Assembly: GCA_009908855.1 (NCBI GenBank)
Contig: JAAAOM010000046.1
Coordinates: forward strand, 1 to 64,000
Origin: Bacteroidota bacterium
GTDB taxonomy: Bacteria > Bacteroidota > Bacteroidia > Bacteroidales > JAAAOM01
Length of the DNA: 64,000 nucleotides
Reading direction: 5' to 3'
Position 1 is the first letter of the stretch. Each line of letters starts with the position of its first letter. The position numbers and the translations under genes were made by a program. Positions 1 to 7,406 of this stretch are shown in pieces. The notes below the pieces were generated by a model. The model made no database searches and was not told where the DNA came from. It worked only from the letters and a program-made list of their open reading frames with translations.

Positions 1-116
1 GTCGCCTGCTTCCTCAGGAGCCGGATTTACAAAATGCAGCTTAATAGAAAATGGAAAACATAAAATACTGAAATACTAATACTTAGCATGTGAAGTCAAC
101 TCATACCTGGCTGAAA

Positions 117-893
117 TCATGTGATTTGAACACAAGTGCGAAACTTTAATAAATTATAGTTCATGCCCACGTTGAACTGGAATTCGTTTCCAAAGCGATA
201 GCTTTGGGTTTGATTGTATTCATTGTTCGTCCCGGAATAGCGATATGTGATAACCGATGCCAGTCCAAAGTTGGGCCATATCAAATTGTCTTTTTGGAAA
301 TAGCTCCAGAATATACCGTCCCAGGAACCTGAACCAGGCTGCATATCGGCTGCCAATGTCAGTCCTTGTTGATTGGTATAATCTGTTCTGCCGGTTGGGA
401 ATTTCGGTCCGGCACCTATTACCCAACTGGTGGTTGGGTACTTTACCGGATCGAACAACCGATACTTGAGCAGTAGTACCATATCCCCCAATCCATTGAC
501 TGCGGTAAAATCTGTATTTCCCTGATATGTCTGAATCGATCGTGTTTGCCGTATGTAAGGGATAACACCTGCAACGGAAAAACGGTTGCTTAAACCATAG
601 TTGAGTTCCAGGATGGCGGATTGGGTGGTTCGGGTACGGGTTTGTTCATCCAGCACTTCCGACACATTTACCAAATCGTCCAGCCTGTTATAATCGTAAG
701 TTAGCAATGCCTGTAAAGAACGATTTTCAGCCGTACCCAATCCCAAACTTCCACCCAGGGGTACACCCCCTGAGCAGCATGTCTGGGCAAAGGATTGGTA
801 GGAGACAAAGGACATCAATAATCCCAAGATCCAAACCAGCCATTTGGCTTTACTTTTGAGGCGATAATTTGCTGATACGGTATTCATGGTCAT
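117..893 (-). CDS. Predicted outer-membrane/transporter-like beta-barrel protein with signal peptide
   Basis: 258 aa ORF; N-terminal hydrophobic signal (WLVWILGLLMSFVSYQSFAQ) followed by CCSGGVPLGGS and alternating barrel-like segments. Confidence 0.6.
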   Translation of the reverse strand: MTMNTVSANYRLKSKAKWLVWILGLLMSFVSYQSFAQTCCSGGVPLGGSLGLGTAENRSLQALLTYDYNRLDDLVNVSEVLDEQTRTRTTQSAILELNYGLSNRFSVAGVIPYIRQTRSIQTYQGNTDFTAVNGLGDMVLLLKYRLFDPVKYPTTSWVIGAGPKFPTGRTDYTNQQGLTLAADMQPGSGSWDGIFWSYFQKDNLIWPNFGLASVITYRYSGTNNEYNQTQSYRFGNEFQFNVGMNYNLLKFRTCVQIT

Positions 894-1068
894 ATTTAGT
901 TAGGTCCTGTCTTTGAATAAGATCTGTTATTATTGAAATACTGAGTCCTGGTATGTAGTTATCTCTTGTTTAAACCATTAAGGCATTAAGGAGCATTAAG
1001 ATTTGTGGATGCGTGATAAATTTAACCAGCTCTTAATGTCTCTTAACTTCAGCCTTCGGCGGACAGTC

Positions 1069-1479
1069 TTAATGGTTTTGTTTTTTTGTCACATATGCCA
1101 TTGCATCAGCCAACTCCTCATTTGAGCTTGCAACGCTGATTTGTTTAATCAACTTTTTATTATCCGCATCAAAGAAATAAGCCACACCGGTAGCGTTATT
1201 GTTGGCCATAGCCTCGTGCAAACCAAGTTCTTTTAATTGTTTGGCAGAAGCCTGCTTGGTCTCATCATTGGTAACATCATTTATTACAAATTGGATAGCT
1301 CCATCTTTATTGTTTTCCATAAAAGCAGCTTTGGCTCTTTCTCCATGTTTCTTGCATGTCGGGCACCATTCGGCATGGTTTATCACAGCAATTACTTTTG
1401 CACTGGGTTGGGCTATTGCTGATACCATCATGAAAGTAAACAGAGCTAAACCGATGAACATTGTTTTCGTTGTTTTCAT
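1069..1479 (-). CDS. Secreted thioredoxin-like protein (CPTC motif); likely true start at the internal Met of the 1069..1737 ORF
   Basis: Internal signal peptide MKTTKTMFIGLALFTFMMVSAIAQ, then HAEWCPTCKKHG redox motif. Confidence 0.65.
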   Translation of the reverse strand: MKTTKTMFIGLALFTFMMVSAIAQPSAKVIAVINHAEWCPTCKKHGERAKAAFMENNKDGAIQFVINDVTNDETKQASAKQLKELGLHEAMANNNATGVAYFFDADNKKLIKQISVASSNEELADAMAYVTKKQNH

Positions 1480-1737
1480 TTTTTTTGTTTTAAAAGTTTT
1501 TTTAGTGACAATCGTACCTGGAGGAATATCTCCGGTTAAATCAGAAATATCTGAAAAGACTTCTCTTATTGTGGAGTCGCCCGATATACCATCCGGTCCG
1601 CTATGGGGAAAATCCCCCGTAGCACTTTTAATAAAATTCGTTGCCTGATCCAGGTCGGTTTGTGTTACGGTAATTGGTGTGGGGTCATCTTCATTTTCAC
1701 AACCGGCAAGCACAATGGCTGCCAATACAATGATCAT
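1480..1737 (-). pseudogene. Lipoprotein N-terminal remnant fused in frame to the thioredoxin-like ORF
   Basis: Lipobox-like start MIIVLAAIVLAGCENEDDPTP; short domain then reads into a second signal peptide. Confidence 0.4.
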
Positions 1738-1979
1738 TGCAATTTGCTTAAAGCTGATTTTTTTTCATAGTTAAAATTTTTGGTTAACAATTAGTTGATT
1801 CGGATCAACTTAAAGCGTCGCTGTTTATACCTGTTCCTGACAAAAATTTAAAAATTTTGAGAGAGTTGATTATAAGTTTTAGAAAATGAGATTAATACAA
1901 GAGGCGCTGTCAGGAAAGAAGTTCTATGGCGACAATAAGCAACAACAAAAAGTTATTATTAATTTTTAAATAAGAAAAT

Positions 1980-2420
1980 ATGAAAGCAATTGAATTTTAC
2001 GAAAAGTCGAGAGACAAATTGAATCAATTAAAGGACATTCCATTACTTTTCGTACGTCTCATCCTGGCATACGGATTTTACGAACCGACCAAAATGAAAT
2101 GGAGCAATATAGCAGGCATTGCTGAATGGTTCGGAAGTATGAACTATCCATTCCCACTGCTCAACGCTTATTTGGCAGCTACTACCGAAGCCCTGGGTGT
2201 TGTTTTGCTACTTTTGGGACTGGGCACCCGGATTATTTCCATACCACTCATGATTACGATGTTGGTAGCCATTTTTACAGTTCATTTAGGTAATGGTTTT
2301 GCTGCCGGAGACAATGGCTTTGAGATACCTTTGTATTACTTGTTAATGCTGCTGGTACTTTTAACTCAGGGTGCGGGTAAAATAAGTGTTGATGCGTTGA
2401 TTGACCGAAAAAGGTCGTAA
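1980..2420 (+). CDS. DoxX family membrane protein
   Basis: 146 aa, four hydrophobic helices, DoxX-like pattern (VRLILAYGFYEPTKMKW..., EALGVVLLLLGLGTR). Confidence 0.75.
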   Translation: MKAIEFYEKSRDKLNQLKDIPLLFVRLILAYGFYEPTKMKWSNIAGIAEWFGSMNYPFPLLNAYLAATTEALGVVLLLLGLGTRIISIPLMITMLVAIFTVHLGNGFAAGDNGFEIPLYYLLMLLVLLTQGAGKISVDALIDRKRS

Positions 2421-2502
2421 TCCTCCATCTATACTAATTGTATTTTTAAAGTTGTATTGATCGATTTACAAAATGATCTTTCAAATTTCCTGGCCAATAC
2501 AA

Positions 2503-2542
2503 CATTTGTCATGCCATAAAAAATTTAATGGCATGACAAATG
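2503..2542 (+). terminator. Perfect 15-bp inverted repeat with 10-nt loop downstream of doxX, probable terminator/3' hairpin
   Basis: CATTTGTCATGCCAT-AAAAAATTTA-ATGGCATGACAAATG; no T-tract follows. Confidence 0.5.
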
Positions 2543-2595
2543 GCTATTACAGCGTGTTAAAAAAAACATAAAAACAAATAATTGAGCACTTCTGA

Positions 2596-2638
2596 TTTGG
2601 AATTTTTATAAAATCCATACCTTCGAAAGTTGAAGGTA
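2596..2638 (+). promoter_or_regulatory. Bacteroidetes-type promoter (TTTG-N18-TACCTTCG) overlapped by an inverted repeat TACCTTC-N7-GAAGGTA
   Basis: TTTG at 2596-2599; -7-like TACCTTCG from 2618; IR arms 2618-2624 and 2632-2638. Confidence 0.4.
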
Positions 2639-2644
2639 ATGCAC

Positions 2645-3037
2645 ATGTCAAAGCTAAAATCCATATTGTTGCTTACAGCCATGGGAATTATACTCTTCCC
2701 GTGGAAAATGATATGTATTGCCCACCCTTTCGGGCATGATCACCATCACCATGAAGGACCGAGTCCTTGTGAGTTAAGAGAACAGGTTGCCGGGACAGGT
2801 CCAGTTTATTTACCCCCCATGGATTGCAAACATATTGATGATGCTACCGACGAATTTAAACAACCGGAGAAAGAACAAATAAAACCATCCGTACAAACGC
2901 TTGCAATTGTTCTGGTAACCTTTGATCTTGTTAGGACGGATTATCAGCAAGTACCTGTTCAAATTCCACCGGAACCCCGATGCCGGTCAGCTCCGGTAAT
3001 TATATCCAATCCACTTCGCGGCCCTCCATCTGTTTAA
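2645..3037 (+). CDS. Small His-rich exported protein, likely heavy-metal-efflux associated
   Basis: N-terminal hydrophobic segment, HPFGHDHHHHEG metal-binding-like motif; followed by an RND-efflux fragment. Confidence 0.5.
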   Translation: MSKLKSILLLTAMGIILFPWKMICIAHPFGHDHHHHEGPSPCELREQVAGTGPVYLPPMDCKHIDDATDEFKQPEKEQIKPSVQTLAIVLVTFDLVRTDYQQVPVQIPPEPRCRSAPVIISNPLRGPPSV

Positions 3038-3310
3038 TTCCTAATTGTAAGGAAACGGGATTGTAGTATTCTATTTGTACCAGTGTATAACATTGATCTT
3101 ATCTCACTCGGTGAGCTACGTCTATCGCACCGTTTTCTTTCATTCCAATAATTACATGTATCTCTTACACAATGTATTATCGAGATGATAATACACCATG
3201 TGTTTCGCACGTGAACGTGCTGCAGTATGTCATGCAGCACTGAGTATGTTGCTTATGATATGGCAAAAAGAGCACGCGTACTTTAATGTGGAATTAAACA
3301 AAATAATAAT

Positions 3311-3472
3311 ATGATCAAATTATCATTCCGAAACCCTTACCTGATACTGGTATTTGCGTTAGCGATTGCGGTATTGGCGGGGGTGTTGATCCCCAGGATG
3401 CCGGTGGACATCCTGCCGCAATTCAAAAAATCCGCCATGCAGATCCTTACCCTTTATCACAATCTTGATTAA
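3311..3472 (+). pseudogene. Truncated N-terminus of an RND heavy-metal/multidrug efflux pump (CusA/CzcA/AcrB type)
   Basis: Translation MIKLSFRNPYLILVFALAIAVLAGVLIPRMPVDILPQFKKSAMQILTLYHNLD*, the typical RND first helix and 'P.DILPQF' then premature stop at residue 53. Confidence 0.75.
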
Positions 3473-3580
3473 TTACCAAATTGAAAATGTCAAAGTAAAT
3501 TATATGAAGATATATTAAAGTGTAAAAACAAAAAGGAGATAAAGAAATACCAGAATTTCCGCAGGTATTTTTATTATATT

Positions 3581-3600
3581 TGTTCGTAAATAAACGAACA
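3581..3600 (+). promoter_or_regulatory. Inverted-repeat operator 1 for ArsR (TGTTCGT-N6-ACGAACA)
   Basis: Perfect 7-bp arms, 6-nt spacer, overlaps the -7 box TATATTTG (3575-3582), just upstream of arsR ATG at 3603. Confidence 0.75.
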
Positions 3601-3602
3601 TA

Positions 3603-3902
3603 ATGTCGGAAGTACAGATCATAACCGAAGAACAAAAAAAAGCAGCCCGCTATGCAAAAGCCATGGGACATCCTATTCGAATATATGTATTAAACTTACT
3701 TTCGAAGCAAAGTTGTTGCTACAGCGGTGATCTGACAGATGAACTTCCGGTTGCCAAATCTACACTCTCCCAACACCTAAAAGAACTGAAAGAAGCCGGT
3801 TTAATACAAGGTGAAATAGAAGCCCCAAAAATTAAATACTGCCTGAATAAAGACAATTGGGAAGAAGCCAAAAAGCTGCTGTCTAACATGTTTGACTCGT
3901 AG
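3603..3902 (+). CDS. arsR: ArsR/SmtB family winged-helix metalloregulator
   Basis: 99 aa; AKSTLSQHLKELKEAGLIQGEIEAPKIKYCLN HTH/wing; vicinal Cys (SCCY) preceding the HTH. Confidence 0.85.
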   Translation: MSEVQIITEEQKKAARYAKAMGHPIRIYVLNLLSKQSCCYSGDLTDELPVAKSTLSQHLKELKEAGLIQGEIEAPKIKYCLNKDNWEEAKKLLSNMFDS

Positions 3903-3918
3903 ATTTTTTTTGCTTCCT

Positions 3919-3940
3919 TAGTTCGTAGTTTTACGAACTA
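3919..3940 (+). promoter_or_regulatory. Inverted-repeat operator 2 (TAGTTCGT-N6-ACGAACTA)
   Basis: 8-bp perfect arms, 6-nt spacer, upstream of the thioredoxin-like arsE gene. Confidence 0.75.
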
Positions 3941-3973
3941 CGAATATTGAATGTCATTATAAAAAAAAGACAA

Positions 3974-4213
3974 ATGGAAATAAAAGTTCTGGGTACCGGA
4001 TGCCCCAAATGCAAAACACTGGAAAAAGCCACACGTGACGTGGTGCAGGAACTGAAACTCCAGGTCGATATCGTTAAAGAAGAAGATATTATGAAAATTA
4101 TGGGATACGGTGTGATGCATACACCCGGACTGGTCATTAACGAAAAAGTGGTTTTTTCGGGTCGTGTACCATCCAAAGAGGAGATCAAAAAAATAATCAC
4201 GCAAAACCAATAA
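3974..4213 (+). CDS. arsE: Small thioredoxin-fold redox protein (ArsE-like)
   Basis: MEIKVLGTGCPKCKTLEKATRDVV, CPKC motif; followed by ArsF- and ArsG-like genes. ATG at 3974 preferred over TTG at 3947. Confidence 0.65.
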   Translation: MEIKVLGTGCPKCKTLEKATRDVVQELKLQVDIVKEEDIMKIMGYGVMHTPGLVINEKVVFSGRVPSKEEIKKIITQNQ

Positions 4214-4216
4214 ATT

Positions 4217-4621
4217 ATGAGGACGATAAAAATATTGTTTTTCCTGTTCCTGGCGTTAAGCATGAATTTGGCCTGTTCCGCACAAATCGGCGAAAATAAA
4301 GACGTGAAAACCAAATCAACTGACAGGGTAGAGGTTTATTATTTCCATTTTGACCGCCGCTGTATGACTTGCCGGTCGGTTGAAAATACAGCACGGGTAG
4401 CAGTGTCGGAAATGAACAACAACGAAGTCAATTTTTCAGCCTATAATCTGGATAAGGCTGAAGGACAACAAAAAGGGGAAGAAATTGGCATTGCAGGCCA
4501 AACATTAATAATTGTCAGTGGTGATACCCAAATTAATATTACCAATGAAGGCTTTATGAACGCGCGTAATCCTGAGAAGCTAAAGCAAATGATTCAAGAT
4601 AAGATTGATCCGTTGTTGTAA
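4217..4621 (+). CDS. arsF: ArsF-family protein (nitrophenyl compound nitroreductase subunit ArsF type)
   Basis: Exported 134 aa; VEVYYFHFDRRCMTCRSVENTARVAV pattern; operon position between arsE and arsG. Confidence 0.7.
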   Translation: MRTIKILFFLFLALSMNLACSAQIGENKDVKTKSTDRVEVYYFHFDRRCMTCRSVENTARVAVSEMNNNEVNFSAYNLDKAEGQQKGEEIGIAGQTLIIVSGDTQINITNEGFMNARNPEKLKQMIQDKIDPLL

Positions 4622-4624
4622 GTT

Positions 4625-5323
4625 ATGGAAGCATTTTTGACGCAACTGATAAGCAATAGTTCATTACCCTTTGTGTCAGCATTTGTGCTCGGGTTGATGA
4701 CGGCTATCAGTCCGTGCCCGCTGGCTACAAATATAACAGCGATTGGTTTTATCAGCAAAGATGTTGAGCACCAAAAGAAAGTATTCATCAATGGTATGGT
4801 TTATACCTTGGGCCGGGCCTTGTCTTATACGCTGCTGGCGGTGGTTATTTCCATCGGTGCCGATCAGTTTAGGATTTCAGGTTGGTTTCAGCAATACGGT
4901 GAAAAAATCATTGGTCCGATGTTGATTGTCATTGGTTTATTGATGTTCGATGTACTCAAGATTAAATTCCCGGGCATGAATACTTTAACCGAACGATTCC
5001 AAAACGGTACCAATAGCTATTTGGAAGTTTTGTTACTGGGAATTTTGTTTGCGTTGGCTTTCTGCCCGTACAGTGGTGTACTGTATTTTGGTATGCTCGT
5101 ACCTATGACTATTAATAGTGCCTCCGGACTTTATCTGCCTTTGATATTTGCGATAGCAACAGGTATACCGGTCATCATTTTTGCCTGGTTGCTGGCTTAT
5201 ACAGTCTCAGGGGTAGGAAAACTGTACAACCGGCTTAAGACTTTTGAAATTTGGTTCAGAAGGGTGATAGCAGCCCTGTTCATCGGGGTCGGTATTTACT
5301 ATATAACCATCATTTATTTTTAG
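4625..5323 (+). CDS. arsG: ArsG-family aromatic organoarsenical efflux permease (CcdA/DsbD-TM-like)
   Basis: 232 aa polytopic protein; SPCPLATNITAIGFISKDV and AFCPYSGVLYFGMLVP motifs; operon context. Confidence 0.7.
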   Translation: MEAFLTQLISNSSLPFVSAFVLGLMTAISPCPLATNITAIGFISKDVEHQKKVFINGMVYTLGRALSYTLLAVVISIGADQFRISGWFQQYGEKIIGPMLIVIGLLMFDVLKIKFPGMNTLTERFQNGTNSYLEVLLLGILFALAFCPYSGVLYFGMLVPMTINSASGLYLPLIFAIATGIPVIIFAWLLAYTVSGVGKLYNRLKTFEIWFRRVIAALFIGVGIYYITIIYF

Positions 5324-5342
5324 TAAAAAATTTACCCCTATT

Positions 5343-5360
5343 GTTCGTATAATAACGAAC
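5343..5360 (+). promoter_or_regulatory. Inverted-repeat operator 3 (GTTCGT-N6-ACGAAC)
   Basis: Same arms and spacer length as operators 1 and 2, upstream of the permease gene. Confidence 0.7.
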
Positions 5361-5411
5361 TGAAGATAGTTTTTGGCATTCTATGAGCGATTAAACATTC
5401 AAATCAACGTT

Positions 5412-6728
5412 ATGGACTGGAAAAAAGAAATAAAAATATTAACGTGGATCATCGTGGCCTTTGTTTTTGCTTTCTTCATGCCGGTTGAAAGTTCCCGCTT
5501 CAAGGAAGCCATCATGGCCATGTTCGATCTTACCAAATGGTACGCGCAGGAACACGTGATATTGTGCCTGTTGCCCGCCTTTTTCATTGCCGGTGTAATT
5601 GCGGTATTTGTAAGTCAGGGTTCGGTAATGAAGTACTTCGGTGCCAAAGCTAATAAATGGCTGGCTTATTCCATTGCATCGGTTTCCGGGACTATTCTGG
5701 CGGTGTGCAGTTGCACCATTTTGCCGCTGTTCTCGAGTATTCATAAGCGTGGGGCTGGATTGGGCCCGGCCATAGCTTTTCTCTATTCCGGACCGGCTAT
5801 TAATATCCTGGCCATCATTCTTACCGCCCGTATTCTTGGATTTGAGATGGGCATAGCGAGGATCATCGGGGCTGTGGTATTTGCCGTGGTGATCGGATCA
5901 ATCATGTCCCTGATCTATCGCAAAGAAGAAAAAGCCAAAAAAGAAGAACAATTGAACTTCCCGGAGACATCCGAGAAAAGACCCATGTGGCAAACTTCAC
6001 TACATTTCTTTACGCTGGTACTAATCCTGGTATTCGCCAATTGGGGCAAACCGTCCGGTGATATTACCAGCGGTGGCTGGTACTGGATATGGGCCCATAA
6101 ATGGTATATCACTTCAGCTTTCGCGCTGATTTTGGTGTTCTCGCTAATCCGTATTCTCAAGATCAAATGGTGGCATGTATTGCTGGCTACACTGGCCACG
6201 GCACTATCAGCATTTATAAGCACCTCGCCTTTAATCCCGATGGTGGTGGGAATTATCGGAGTCAGCGTCATTACCCTATTGGACAAGAATGACCCGGATA
6301 ATAGAGAATGGACTTTGTCGTCATGGGATTTTACCAAGCAGATTATGCCCTTACTGTCCATTGGTGTTCTTGCTGCCGGTTTTCTGTTGGGTTCTACGCA
6401 TGACAATACGGCTATGGCAGGCATTATTCCCAATCAGTGGGTGGCCGACCTGGTAGGTGGCAATTCGTTGTTCTCCAATTTTTTTGCCTCTATCGTAGGG
6501 GCTTTTATGTACTTTGCCACTCTAACGGAAGTGCCCATACTGCAAGGGTTAATTTCAGCAGGTATGGGCAAAGGTCCTGCATTGGCTTTGTTGTTGGCAG
6601 GTCCTTCTTTGTCGTTGCCCAATATACTGGTAATCCGCGGAGTGATAGGAATACAAAAAACCCTGATCTATGTTTTGCTGGTGGTGGTGATGGCTACAGT
6701 TAGCGGGTTACTATATGGGGCGTTGTAA
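5412..6728 (+). CDS. arsP: ArsP_1-type permease (DUF318 family), probable organoarsenical efflux
   Basis: Polytopic; SVSGTILAVCSCTILPLFSSIHKRGAGLGPAIAFLYSGPAINILAI and ATLTEVPILQGLISAGMGKGPALALLLAGPSLSLPNILVI signatures; ATG at 5412 preferred. Confidence 0.75.
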   Translation: MDWKKEIKILTWIIVAFVFAFFMPVESSRFKEAIMAMFDLTKWYAQEHVILCLLPAFFIAGVIAVFVSQGSVMKYFGAKANKWLAYSIASVSGTILAVCSCTILPLFSSIHKRGAGLGPAIAFLYSGPAINILAIILTARILGFEMGIARIIGAVVFAVVIGSIMSLIYRKEEKAKKEEQLNFPETSEKRPMWQTSLHFFTLVLILVFANWGKPSGDITSGGWYWIWAHKWYITSAFALILVFSLIRILKIKWWHVLLATLATALSAFISTSPLIPMVVGIIGVSVITLLDKNDPDNREWTLSSWDFTKQIMPLLSIGVLAAGFLLGSTHDNTAMAGIIPNQWVADLVGGNSLFSNFFASIVGAFMYFATLTEVPILQGLISAGMGKGPALALLLAGPSLSLPNILVIRGVIGIQKTLIYVLLVVVMATVSGLLYGAL

Positions 6729-6740
6729 AAAATAGGAGGT

Positions 6741-6881
6741 ATTAATACGGAAATTAGTTTATTTAAATCAATAATAGCCTGTCCGGATTGTGGTTTTCAA
6801 AAAGAAGAAATCATGCCCGAAGATGCATGCCAGTTCTTTTATGAGTGTGAGTTTGAGTGTAAGTCTCGAAGGACAAATTAG
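6741..6881 (+). pseudogene. Truncated GDCCVxC-domain-type Cys-rich small protein
   Basis: Frame reads IIACPDCGFQKEEIMPEDACQFFYECE then diverges exactly where the 161-bp repeat begins; no ATG, TAG stop. Confidence 0.6.
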
Positions 6882-7253
6882 TGCGAATAGTTCTTACTCA
6901 AAACTCACACTCCAACTCACACTAATTTGTGAAAGAGATAGTTACTATCAAAAGACACCATGAAATCCGCATTTATGGGAAGGAATTAGTGATTAAATGA
7001 GTACAGTGTGAGTTTGGGTTTGAGAACAGCGGGACAAATTAGTGTGAATAGTTCTTACTGAAGACTCACACTCTAACTCACACTAATTTGTGAAAGAGAT
7101 AGTTACTATCAAAAGACACCATGAAATCCGCATTTATGGGAAGGAATTAGTGATTAAATGAGTACAGTGTGAGTTTGGGTTTGAGAACAGAGGGACAAAT
7201 TAGTGTGAATAGTTCTTACTGAAGACTCACACTCTAACTCACACTAATTTGTG
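6845..7253. repeat. Tandem repeat, period 161 bp, about 2.5 copies (starts 6845, 7006, 7167), with internal inverted arms
   Basis: Units start GTGTGAGTTTG(A/G)G; copies 2 and 3 near-identical until the tRNA 3' end; arms ACAAATTAGTGTGA / TCACACTAATTTGT. Confidence 0.9.
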
Positions 7254-7324
7254 ATCCCGGGAGGACTCGAACCCCCACCATAAGAACCGGAATCTTACGT
7301 TCTATCCAGTTAAACTACGGGACC
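7252..7324 (-). tRNA. tRNA-Arg (anticodon CCG)
   Basis: GGTCCCG...CGGGATC acceptor pairing, anticodon arm TAAGA-TTCCGGT-TCTTA, T-arm GGGGG-TTCGAGT-CCTCC. Confidence 0.85.
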
Positions 7325-7406
7325 ATAATTGAGCGGGTGCAAAAATAAGGAAATATTTTTTGTTTAACGTATTGCGTTGATACATTTAGCCCAAAATAAT
7401 CAGCCC

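Noticed and set aside
1834-1916. Inverted repeat TTCCTGACA (1834-1842) / TGTCAGGAA (1908-1916)
   Set aside because: 9-bp arms 65 nt apart in AT-rich DNA with no associated ORF or duplication; too weak to call an element.
3447-3671. 74-aa minus-strand ORF
   Set aside because: Overlaps the RND fragment, the ArsR operator and arsR; low-complexity AT-rich translation, spurious.
5915-6433. 172-aa minus-strand ORF opposite arsP
   Set aside because: Shadow ORF; ArsP permease motifs on the plus strand are clear.
6741-6881. Possible selenoprotein readthrough in the GDCCVxC fragment
   Set aside because: Frame ends in TAG, not in-frame UGA, and the domain is truncated before the GDCCVxC motif.
6845-7253. 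CRISPR-like repetitive block
   Set aside because: The whole 161-bp unit repeats with no variable spacers, and no cas genes are present; it is a tandem duplication.
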